Assembly: GCF_003053725.1 (NCBI RefSeq) | Contig: NZ_QAYC01000012.1 | Span: 1-64,000, forward strand | Length of the DNA: 64,000 nucleotides | DNA from: Rhodovulum kholense | Lineage (GTDB): Bacteria; Pseudomonadota; Alphaproteobacteria; Rhodobacterales; Rhodobacteraceae | Reading direction: 5' to 3' | Part shown: in pieces, positions 57,963 through 64,000 of the stretch | How positions within the stretch are numbered: the first letter of the stretch is position 1 | Layout: each line of letters begins with the position of its first letter | Position numbers and translations under genes: made by a program | Notes under the pieces: model-generated | Told to the model about the DNA's origin: nothing | Database searches by the model: none | The model's input: only the letters and a program-made list of their open reading frames with translations

Positions 57963-58319
57963 TTATTCGGCCTCGGCGGCGGCAGCGGCCTTGGCGGCCT
58001 TCTCTTCGGCGCGTTTCTTCGCCTTGTCGCCGGGCTCGGCCTTCTTGGGGTTGCTGCGTTCGGTCTTGGCCAGCACGCCCGCGGCTTCCAGCATCCGGGC
58101 GACACGGTCGGTCGGCTGGGCGCCCTGGCCGAGCCAGTACTGGGCGCGCTCGGTGTCCATCTTCACGCGCTCTTCGCTGTCCTTGGACAGCAGCGGGTTG
58201 TAGACGCCCAGCTTCTCGATGAAGCGGCCGTCGCGGGGCATGCGGCTGTCGGTGACGACGATCCGGTAGAAGGGACGCTTTTTCGAGCCGCCGCGGGCGA
58301 GACGAAGTTTCAGAGCCAT
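57963..58319 (-). CDS. rpsP: 30S ribosomal protein S16
   Basis: A 118-residue S16: [22 protein letters not shown] and [12 protein letters not shown] are family stretches, with an Ala/Lys/Glu-rich tail common in alphaproteobacteria. First gene of rpsP-bluB-rimM. The chorismate mutase gene lies 43 bp upstream in the same direction. Confidence 0.97.
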   Translation of the reverse strand: MALKLRLARGGSKKRPFYRIVVTDSRMPRDGRFIEKLGVYNPLLSKDSEERVKMDTERAQYWLGQGAQPTDRVARMLEAAGVLAKTERSNPKKAEPGDKAKKRAEEKAAKAAAAAEAE

Positions 58320-58362
58320 GTCAGTTTCTCCTGTTCGTTGGCTTTGGGGGGCAGGGGTCTGC

Positions 58363-58659
58363 CTATTTCTGGTGTTCGAAGTGGTGACGGATCACTTCCT
58401 GAATGATGAAGTTCAGGAATTTCTTGGCGAATTCCGGATCGAGATCGGCCTGGTGGGCCAGATCCTCGAGCCGCGCGATCTGCTGGTCCTCGCGCGCCGG
58501 GTCCGAGGGCGGCAACCCGTGCGCGGCCTTCAGCCGGCCGACCGCCTGGGTGTGCTTGAACCGCTCGCCCAGCGTGTAGACGAGGATGGCGTCGAGCCGG
58601 TCGATGCTGGCGCGGTGCTCCTTCAGAAGCTCGGCGGCGCGGCGGACGTCGTCAGTCAA
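58363..58659 (-). CDS. Chorismate mutase, AroQ type, TTG start
   Basis: A 98-residue all-helical mutase that converts chorismate to prephenate for Phe and Tyr. Family pattern: [49 protein letters not shown] with the active-site Arg and Lys positions. No ATG exists at a suitable place; AAAGGAG stands 8 nt before TTG at 58659, which I take as the start. Its start overlaps the end of the GNAT gene by 8 bp. Its C-terminus is family-typical ([13 protein letters not shown]). Confidence 0.92.
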   Translation of the reverse strand: MTDDVRRAAELLKEHRASIDRLDAILVYTLGERFKHTQAVGRLKAAHGLPPSDPAREDQQIARLEDLAHQADLDPEFAKKFLNFIIQEVIRHHFEHQK

Positions 58660-59257
58660 GGGGCACTCCTTTCGGCTTGCACGAGGGGTCGATATGGTCG
58701 GCCAGTTCAGCCGCGATCCTGGCCGCGAGCGGCGTCGCCGCCAGCGCGGCGGGCGCGGGATGGCGATAGACGATGTCGTGGCTGTCGACGGTGCGGGCAT
58801 CCTCGTCGAGCGTCGCGCCCAGCCGTTCGCAGAGCCGCACCGAACTGGCATTCTTCGGATCGACATAGGTGACGGCGGTGGTCCAGCCGAGCCGGTCATA
58901 GCACCAGCCGCGCGCGGCATGGACCGCTTCCAGCGCGATGCCCCGGCCCTCGACCCGCGGCCAGATCACCCAGGCGATCTCGCGCTCGGGCCAGCCCTTG
59001 GGATACCAGCCGCCCGCCATGCCCAGCGTGGCGTCGGTCTCGCGGTCATGGATCATCCACATGCCGAAGCCGTGGATCTGCCAATGCCCGATCTCGGCGG
59101 CATAAAGCATCCAGGATTCGTATTCGCTGAGCGGCCCGCCCATGAAGCGGGCGCGGTAGCTGGTGAAGGTCGCCTCGAAATTCGGATAGTCCTCGGGCGC
59201 CGGGCCCTTCAGCACCAGCCGCTCGGTTTCCAGCACGGGGATCGCGGAACGGGTCAT
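58652..59257 (-). CDS. GNAT acetyltransferase, copy 3 of a tandem triplet
   Basis: A 201-residue RimJ/RimL-type acetyltransferase (Acetyltransf_3). ETERLVLKGPAPEDYP at the start, the acetyl-CoA loop in IWPRVEGRGIALEAVHAARGWCYD, and VTYVDPKNASSVRLCERLGATLDE complete the fold. About 25 extra residues at the C-terminus distinguish it from its two neighbours. It starts in a TGATG overlap with copy 2 and ends within the chorismate mutase start. Substrate unknown: ribosomal proteins, antibiotics or small amines are possible. Confidence 0.9.
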   Translation of the reverse strand: MTRSAIPVLETERLVLKGPAPEDYPNFEATFTSYRARFMGGPLSEYESWMLYAAEIGHWQIHGFGMWMIHDRETDATLGMAGGWYPKGWPEREIAWVIWPRVEGRGIALEAVHAARGWCYDRLGWTTAVTYVDPKNASSVRLCERLGATLDEDARTVDSHDIVYRHPAPAALAATPLAARIAAELADHIDPSCKPKGVPLD

Positions 59258-59784
59258 CAGCGGCAGGCCTCCGGGGCCGGATGGCGATAGACACCGATGC
59301 TGCCATAGGTCTCGTGGGTGACCTCGCCCTCGTAGACCGCGCCCAGCCGTTCGGCGACCCGGGCCGAGGCGGTGTTGGCGCGGTTGACGAGGCTGATCGC
59401 CGTGGGCCAGCCCAGCGCACCATAGGCGTGGTCGCGGGCGGCGTGGGCGGCCTCGGTGGCATAGCCCTTGCCCTCGAACCCCTCGAACAGGTCCCAGGCA
59501 ACCTCGGGTTCGGGCCAGCCCTCGGGGTTCCAGAGCCCGACCATGCCGACAGTGTGGCCGGTTTCGCGCTCGGTCACGATCCAGCGCCCGTAGCCGCGCA
59601 GCGCCCAGTGGCCGATTTCGGTCGCAAGCTGGCGCCAGGCACCCTCGGGGCTTTTCGGGCCGCCGACAAAGTTCGACCGGTCCGAGGCGTAGAAGGCGCG
59701 CAGCGCCGGGTAGTCGCGCGGTTCGGGCCCGCGCAACGTCAGCCGGGCTGTGGTCAGCGCGGGAAGGACGGGCAGAAAGGTCAT
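59257..59784 (-). CDS. GNAT acetyltransferase, copy 2
   Basis: A 175-residue RimJ/RimL-type acetyltransferase. TTARLTLRGPEPRDYP starts the fold; the cofactor site is LFEGFEGKGYATEAAHAARDHAY. ISLVNRANTASARVAERLGAVYEG follows. The sequence is clearly homologous to copies 1 and 3 (same GGP, IGHWALRGYG and EGW(A/P)EPE landmarks), so they arose by tandem duplication. Overlaps copy 1 by 4 bp (ATGA) and copy 3 by 1 bp. Confidence 0.9.
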   Translation of the reverse strand: MTFLPVLPALTTARLTLRGPEPRDYPALRAFYASDRSNFVGGPKSPEGAWRQLATEIGHWALRGYGRWIVTERETGHTVGMVGLWNPEGWPEPEVAWDLFEGFEGKGYATEAAHAARDHAYGALGWPTAISLVNRANTASARVAERLGAVYEGEVTHETYGSIGVYRHPAPEACR

Positions 59785-60308
59785 GCGGCGGCCTCCGGTC
59801 CGGGATGGCGGTAGACCACGCAATCCTCGTCGAAGGGATAGGGCACCGACGGATCGAGGCGGCAGCCCAGCCGTTCGGCCAGCGCCCGCGAGCGGTCGTT
59901 CCGGACATCGACATAGCTGATGGCGGTGGTCCAGCCGAGCGTGTCGTAGGCAAAGCGGCGGCAGGCCAGCGCGGCCTCGCGCGCCAGGCCCTGCCCCTCG
60001 GCCTTGGGATAGAGGATCCAGCCCAGTTCCGGTTCCGCCCAGCCTTCCGGGAAATGCGGGCCGATCACGCCGATGGCCTCGTCCGAGCCCTTCCGGGTGA
60101 CGGTGAACATGCCATAGCCATTGAGCGCCCAATGGCCCCAGCGCGAGGCAAAGCCGCGCCAGGCATCGCGCCGCGAGAACGGCCCGCCGACATAGCGGGC
60201 GCGTTCGGACCCGGCGAAGGCGGCATGCGCCTCCCAGTCGGCCGCCTTGGGGCCGCGCAGGATCAGCCGGTCGGTCTCGATCTCGGGGCAGTCGATCTCG
60301 ATCCTCAT
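59781..60308 (-). CDS. GNAT acetyltransferase, copy 1
   Basis: A 175-residue RimJ/RimL-type acetyltransferase with ETDRLILRGPKAADWE, the cofactor loop ILYPKAEGQGLAREAALACRRFAYD and YVDVRNDRSRALAERLGCRL. First of three tandem copies; the ffh gene lies 88 bp upstream. The whole set ffh-GNAT1-GNAT2-GNAT3-chorismate mutase-rpsP runs in one direction and may be partly co-transcribed. Confidence 0.9.
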   Translation of the reverse strand: MRIEIDCPEIETDRLILRGPKAADWEAHAAFAGSERARYVGGPFSRRDAWRGFASRWGHWALNGYGMFTVTRKGSDEAIGVIGPHFPEGWAEPELGWILYPKAEGQGLAREAALACRRFAYDTLGWTTAISYVDVRNDRSRALAERLGCRLDPSVPYPFDEDCVVYRHPGPEAAA

Positions 60309-60396
60309 GGCCGCGTCTCCACGCCCGGGCAGACGCCATCAACCCGGTGCGGGCGCGGCCATGGCCACGCGGTCGTTATGACGGTCGCGCGTGCCA

Positions 60397-61926
60397 TTAC
60401 TTCTTCTTGCCGAATCCGCCCAGACCGCCGAGCCCCGGCGGCAGGCCCATGCCGCCGCCCAACCCACCGGGGCCGCCGATGCCCGGCGGCAGGCCGCCCG
60501 GCATGCCTGCCCCCATCTTGCGCGCGGCCTCTTCCAGCTGGGCCTGATCCATGTTGGCCATGTCGGGCATACCGCCCTTGCCGAACATGCCGCCCAGCGC
60601 CTTCTTCAGCATGGCGCGGCCGCCCTTCTGGCCCAGCTTCTTCATCATGTCCGACATCTGCCGGTGCATCTTGAGAAGCTTGTTGAGTTCCGGCACTTCA
60701 AGGCCCGCGCCCGCCGCGATCCGCTTCTTGCGGCTGGCCTGCAAGAGCTGCGGATTGGCGCGTTCCTTCTTGGTCATCGAGTTGATCAGCGCGATCTGGC
60801 GGCGCAGGATCGAGTCGTCAAAGCCCGCATCGGCCATCTGCTTGGACATCTTGCCCATGCCGGGCATCATCCCCATGATGCCTTCCATCCCGCCCATCTT
60901 CAGCATCTGTTCCAGCTGCATCTTCAGGTCGTTCATGTTGAACTGACCCTTCTGCATGCGCTTCATCATCCGCTCGGCCTGTTCGGCCTCGATGGTCGCC
61001 TGCGCCTTTTCCACCAGCGAAACGATGTCGCCCATGCCGAGGATGCGGCCCGCGATCCGTTCGGGGTGGAATTCCTCGATCGCGTCTAGCTTTTCGCCCA
61101 GACCCACATACTTGATCGGCTTGCCGGTGACCGCGCGCATCGACAGCGCCGCGCCGCCGCGGCCGTCGCCGTCCATCCGGGTCAGGATCACGCCGGTGAT
61201 GCCGATCCGTTCGTCGAAATTCTCGGCGGTGTGGACGGCATCCTGACCGGTCAGGCCGTCGACCACCAGCAGCGTCTCGCGGGGCGTGGCGACGTCGCGG
61301 ACGGCCTCGACCTCGGCCATCAGCTCTTCGTCGATGGAAAGCCGGCCGGCGGTGTCCAGCATGTAGACGTCATAGCCGCCCATCGCCGCCTGCTGCTTGG
61401 CGCGCTTGGCGATGTCGACGGGTTTCTGCCCCTTGACGATGGGCAGGGTGTCGACGCCGATCTGCACGCCCAGGATCGCCAGCTGTTCCATCGCCGCCGG
61501 GCGGTTCACGTCGAGCGAGGCCATCAGCACGCGCTTGCCGTTGATCTCTTTCAGGCGCCGCGCCAGCTTGGCGGTCGTCGTGGTCTTGCCGCCGCCCTGC
61601 AGGCCGACCATCAGGATCGGCGCGGGCGGGTTGTCGATCTTGAGATAACCCGGCTCGCCCTCGCCGGTCAGCACCTCGACCAGCGCGTCATGGACGATCT
61701 TGACGACCTGCTGGCCCGGGGTGACCGACTTGGTCACTTCCTGGCCGGTGGCCTTGTCCTGCACCGACTTGACGAAATCGCGGGCGACCGGCAGCGACAC
61801 GTCGGCTTCCAGAAGCGCGACGCGAACCTCGCGCAGCGCGGTCGCGACATCCTCCTCGGTCAGCGCCCCTTGCCGGGTCAGCCGGTCGAAGACGCCGGAA
61901 AGGCGGTCGGAAAGACTTTCGAACAT
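60397..61926 (-). CDS. ffh: Signal recognition particle protein Ffh
   Basis: A 509-residue SRP54 GTPase. N domain (1-90), G domain with GLQGGGKTTTTAKLA (about 108), DTAGRLSIDEELM (about 195), TRMDGDGRGGAAL (about 250), and a Met-rich M domain (from about 300; MQLEQMLKMGGMEGIMGMMPGM) with a Gly/Pro/Met-rich tail. Binds signal sequences and 4.5S RNA and delivers ribosomes to the membrane. The SRP RNA gene is not in this window. Confidence 0.97.
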   Translation of the reverse strand: MFESLSDRLSGVFDRLTRQGALTEEDVATALREVRVALLEADVSLPVARDFVKSVQDKATGQEVTKSVTPGQQVVKIVHDALVEVLTGEGEPGYLKIDNPPAPILMVGLQGGGKTTTTAKLARRLKEINGKRVLMASLDVNRPAAMEQLAILGVQIGVDTLPIVKGQKPVDIAKRAKQQAAMGGYDVYMLDTAGRLSIDEELMAEVEAVRDVATPRETLLVVDGLTGQDAVHTAENFDERIGITGVILTRMDGDGRGGAALSMRAVTGKPIKYVGLGEKLDAIEEFHPERIAGRILGMGDIVSLVEKAQATIEAEQAERMMKRMQKGQFNMNDLKMQLEQMLKMGGMEGIMGMMPGMGKMSKQMADAGFDDSILRRQIALINSMTKKERANPQLLQASRKKRIAAGAGLEVPELNKLLKMHRQMSDMMKKLGQKGGRAMLKKALGGMFGKGGMPDMANMDQAQLEEAARKMGAGMPGGLPPGIGGPGGLGGGMGLPPGLGGLGGFGKKK

Positions 61927-62279
61927 GGCCCTGGCCCTCCTTCGACCGTTGCACCTGTCCCCGCAATGTGGGCGGGAACGACCGGTTTGTCAGCGCGTCG
62001 CGATGCGCAAAACGCGATTTGCCCCCGTGGGCGAAACCTCGCTGACGGGGGGCGATCCCGGACAGGGGCCGGGACCGGAAGGGTTCGCACCATTCCGGAA
62101 TGGCCGGGCTTAAGCCACGAAATGCCGTCCGAGTCAAGCTGGCCCGGGTTGGCGGCCCTGCCCGGCGGGGCCAACAGCGCCGCCGACTGAGGGAACGCGA
62201 AACAACATCGCCCTTGCCTTGGCGAACGCAATTGACCAGCATCGCCGCGAATTGTGACTTTTTGCACAGGTGGCGCCGA
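61927..62279. other. 353-bp divergent gap between ffh and a LysR gene
   Basis: No protein-like frame and no SRP-RNA-like sequence was found. It must hold the promoters of both divergent genes. The one definite element is a 14-bp perfect palindrome, CCATTCCGGAATGG, at 62089-62102. Several runs of G and C elsewhere may form hairpins but none has a terminator-type T-run. Confidence 0.5.
62089..62102. promoter_or_regulatory. 14-bp perfect palindrome in the ffh/LysR gap
   Basis: CCATTCCGGAATGG is fully self-complementary. It lies 178 bp before the LysR start and 163 bp before ffh. A dimeric regulator could bind, but not clearly the LysR protein, whose sites usually are T-N11-A. Not found elsewhere in the window by eye. 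Confidence 0.4.
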
Positions 62280-63155
62280 ATGGATATCGACAACTGGGAT
62301 GAGATCCGCACCGCCTATCATGTCGCGCGGCTTGGCACGGTCAGCGGCGCCGCCGATGCGCTGGGGGTGCACCATGCCACGGTGATCCGCCATGTCGACG
62401 CGCTCGAGGACCGGCTGGGCGTCAAGCTCTTTCAGCGCCATGCCCGCGGCTATACCCCGACCGAGGCGGGCGAGGAGCTTTTGCGCGTGGCGCAGGTCAC
62501 GGCCGACCAGTTCAGCCAGCTCGCCGGGCGCCTGCGCGGGCGCGGCGCGGCGATGACCGGCGACCTGACGGTGACGACGGTCGACAGCCTGACGCCGCTT
62601 CTGGTGCCGGTGCTGTCCGGGTTCCAGGCCGAACATCCCGAACTGACCCTGCGGCTGATGGCCGATTCCCGGCTGTACCGGCTGGAATATGGCGAGGCCC
62701 ATGTCGCGGTGCGCGCCGGATCGCAGCCGGACGAGCCCGACAACATCGTGCAACGGCTCTACACGCTGCGCTATGCGCTTTATGCCAGCAGCGGCTATGT
62801 CGCCGCGCATGGCCGGCTGGGCGAGGACATGTCCGCGCATTTCTACGTGGGGCCCTCGGACGAGGAGCACCGGGCGCCGTTCAACCGCTGGCTCAAGGCC
62901 AATACGCCGTCCGACCGGGTCGGCTTCCGCGCCTCGGACGCGCGGGCGCAGGTCGAGGCGGTGATCGCGGGTGCGGGCATCGGCTTCGTGCCGGTCTGGT
63001 GGGCCGAGCGGCTGCCCGGGCTTGAACAGATGCGTCCGCCGCAGGCCGAATGGGATGTGCCGCTCTGGCTGGTGACTCATGTCGACCTGCACCGCACCGC
63101 CAAGGTGCAGGCCCTGACCACGCGGCTGAAGGATGCGGCGAAGGAATGGCCCTGA
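62280..63155 (+). CDS. LysR-family transcriptional regulator
   Basis: A 291-residue regulator. The winged helix begins at once (NWDEIRTAYHVARLGTVSGA, then LGVHHATVIRHVDALEDRLG), and the ligand domain (about 85-290) ends with VHADLHRTAKVQA-like sequence (THVDLHRTAKVQALTTRL). ATG at 62280 gives the usual length; sequence upstream is not protein-like. Its stop overlaps the next gene by 10 bp, so it is likely to regulate its transporter partner. Confidence 0.92.
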   Translation: MDIDNWDEIRTAYHVARLGTVSGAADALGVHHATVIRHVDALEDRLGVKLFQRHARGYTPTEAGEELLRVAQVTADQFSQLAGRLRGRGAAMTGDLTVTTVDSLTPLLVPVLSGFQAEHPELTLRLMADSRLYRLEYGEAHVAVRAGSQPDEPDNIVQRLYTLRYALYASSGYVAAHGRLGEDMSAHFYVGPSDEEHRAPFNRWLKANTPSDRVGFRASDARAQVEAVIAGAGIGFVPVWWAERLPGLEQMRPPQAEWDVPLWLVTHVDLHRTAKVQALTTRLKDAAKEWP

Positions 63156-64000
63156 GCCCGGCGGCCGTCCCGCGCCGCGAGGGGCTGCGCGGCCATCTCG
63201 CGATGCTGAGCTTCTCCGCGCTGGTGGCGGGGTCGTTCAGCTTTGGCAGCCTGATCGCCAACGACATCGACCCGGTCGCGCTGAACGCCCTGCGCTTCCT
63301 GCTGGCCGGGGTGCTGATCGGGGCCGCCGCGGCGCTGGGCCCGGGGCTGAGGCGCCGGCAGTTCCGCGCGCCCTGGCGCTTTCTGGTGCTGGGCACGGTC
63401 TTTGCGCTGTATTTCGTCTTGATGTTCGAGGGGTTGAAGACGGCCGCGCCGGTGCCGACGGCGGCGGTCTTCACCCTGACGCCGGTCATGTCGGCGGGCT
63501 TTGGCTGGCTGTTCCTGCGCCAGAGGGCGACGCCCCGGGTTGCGGCGGCGCTGGCGATCGGCGGGGCGGGGGCGCTTTGGGTGATCTTCCGGGCCGATCT
63601 CGGGGCGCTTCTGCGGTTCGACCTGGGGCGGGGCGAGGCGGTCTTCTTCATCGGCTGCGTCGCCCATGCGGCCTACACGCCGCTGGTGCGCAAGCTGAAC
63701 CGGGGCGAGCCCGCGCTGGTCTTTACCTTCGGGATGATGCTGGCGGCGCTTCTGGTGCTGACGCTTTACGGCGCGCCCGCGCTGGTCGCGACCGACTGGG
63801 CCGCGCTGCCGCCGCTGGTCTGGGCGGTGCTGGCCTATCTGGCGGTCTGCGCCAGCGCGATGACTTTCGTGCTGCTGCAATACGCGGCGCTGAGGCTGCC
63901 CGCGGCCAAGGTGATGGCCTATACCTACCTGACGCCGTCCTGGGTCATCCTGTGGGAAATCGCGCTGGGCCACGGGGCGCCGCGCGCGTTGGTTCTGGGC
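63146..64000 (+). CDS. DMT-superfamily (EamA) transporter, C-terminus cut by window edge
   Basis: 285 codons are visible and the frame is open at the right edge. The protein has about nine to ten membrane helices in two EamA repeats: first LSFSALVAGSFSFGSLIAND, with later LTPVMSAGFGWLFL, and second AVFFIGCVAHAAYTPLVRKL and AYTYLTPSWVILWEIALG. The signature LTPxxxxxxxxxxxxE at the end is typical. These exporters or importers carry small metabolites or amino acids. ATG at 63146 overlaps the LysR stop by 10 bp, so the two are translationally coupled. Confidence 0.9.
   Translation, partial: MALSPAAVPRREGLRGHLAMLSFSALVAGSFSFGSLIANDIDPVALNALRFLLAGVLIGAAAALGPGLRRRQFRAPWRFLVLGTVFALYFVLMFEGLKTAAPVPTAAVFTLTPVMSAGFGWLFLRQRATPRVAAALAIGGAGALWVIFRADLGALLRFDLGRGEAVFFIGCVAHAAYTPLVRKLNRGEPALVFTFGMMLAALLVLTLYGAPALVATDWAALPPLVWAVLAYLAVCASAMTFVLLQYAALRLPAAKVMAYTYLTPSWVILWEIALGHGAPRALVLG

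Noticed and set aside
61927-62279. Possible SRP RNA gene next to ffh
   Set aside because: The conserved SRP RNA apical loop sequence (GGAAGCAGCC-like) is absent from the gap on both strands.

Overview
The window is a GC-rich (clearly above 60 percent by eye) chromosome segment from a member of the Rhodobacteraceae (Alphaproteobacteria), most likely a purple phototroph close to Rhodovulum. Two things point there. A form IA RuBisCO operon, cbbL-cbbS-cbbQ-cbbO, has a divergent cbbR. A 538-residue membrane-anchored cytochrome carries a very long Ala/Glu/Pro linker, an architecture matching my recollection of cytochrome c2m of Rhodovulum sulfidophilum. The species is inference; the family-level call is firmer.

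Positions 1-14374 are the integrase-proximal part of a tailed-phage prophage. On the minus strand, read right to left, are regulators, small early genes, a CHC2/toprim primase, a D5-type helicase, an unknown protein, two cargo-like genes, an HNH endonuclease, both terminase subunits and an HK97-type portal that runs off the left edge. On the plus strand are a CI-like repressor, a secreted small protein, early genes including a methyltransferase-like protein, an excisionase and a tyrosine integrase that points at the 3' end of tRNA-Glu(TTC). Structural and tail genes would lie left of the window. Two near-identical promoter/operator modules form an apparent two-target repressor circuit.

Positions 14375-17269 are core (tRNA-Glu, recJ, glpX). 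Positions 17419-32958 look accessory: a YedK/SRAP protein, then a tightly packed three-gene cassette (subtilase-trypsin fusion; EAD1-like/trypsin/inactive-STAND-like protein; STAND NTPase), a divergent Hsp70-like ATPase, and a 1789-residue secreted nuclease/5'-nucleotidase. The three-gene cassette is my leading candidate for an unusual biological-conflict (anti-phage or self/non-self) system.

Positions 33071-44363 hold a class V aminotransferase-like protein, a polar amino-acid ABC transporter with a divergent GntR regulator, and an OmpR-type two-component system next to a membrane flavin-reductase module (Asp-rich secreted protein, DUF2271, PepSY-flavodoxin-reductase, ApbE, DUF4405). A direct-repeat box of the PmrA type precedes both the response-regulator gene and the distant DUF4405 gene, which ties the module together.

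Positions 44903-52661 carry the cytochrome and the Calvin-cycle operon. Positions 52707-64000 are housekeeping: MipZ, a stand-alone CZB protein, the ribosomal cluster rpmE-rplS-trmD-(membrane protein)-rimM-bluB-rpsP, chorismate mutase, three tandem GNAT acetyltransferases, ffh, a LysR regulator and a DMT transporter cut by the right edge. No rRNA genes, CRISPR arrays or intact insertion sequences were seen.
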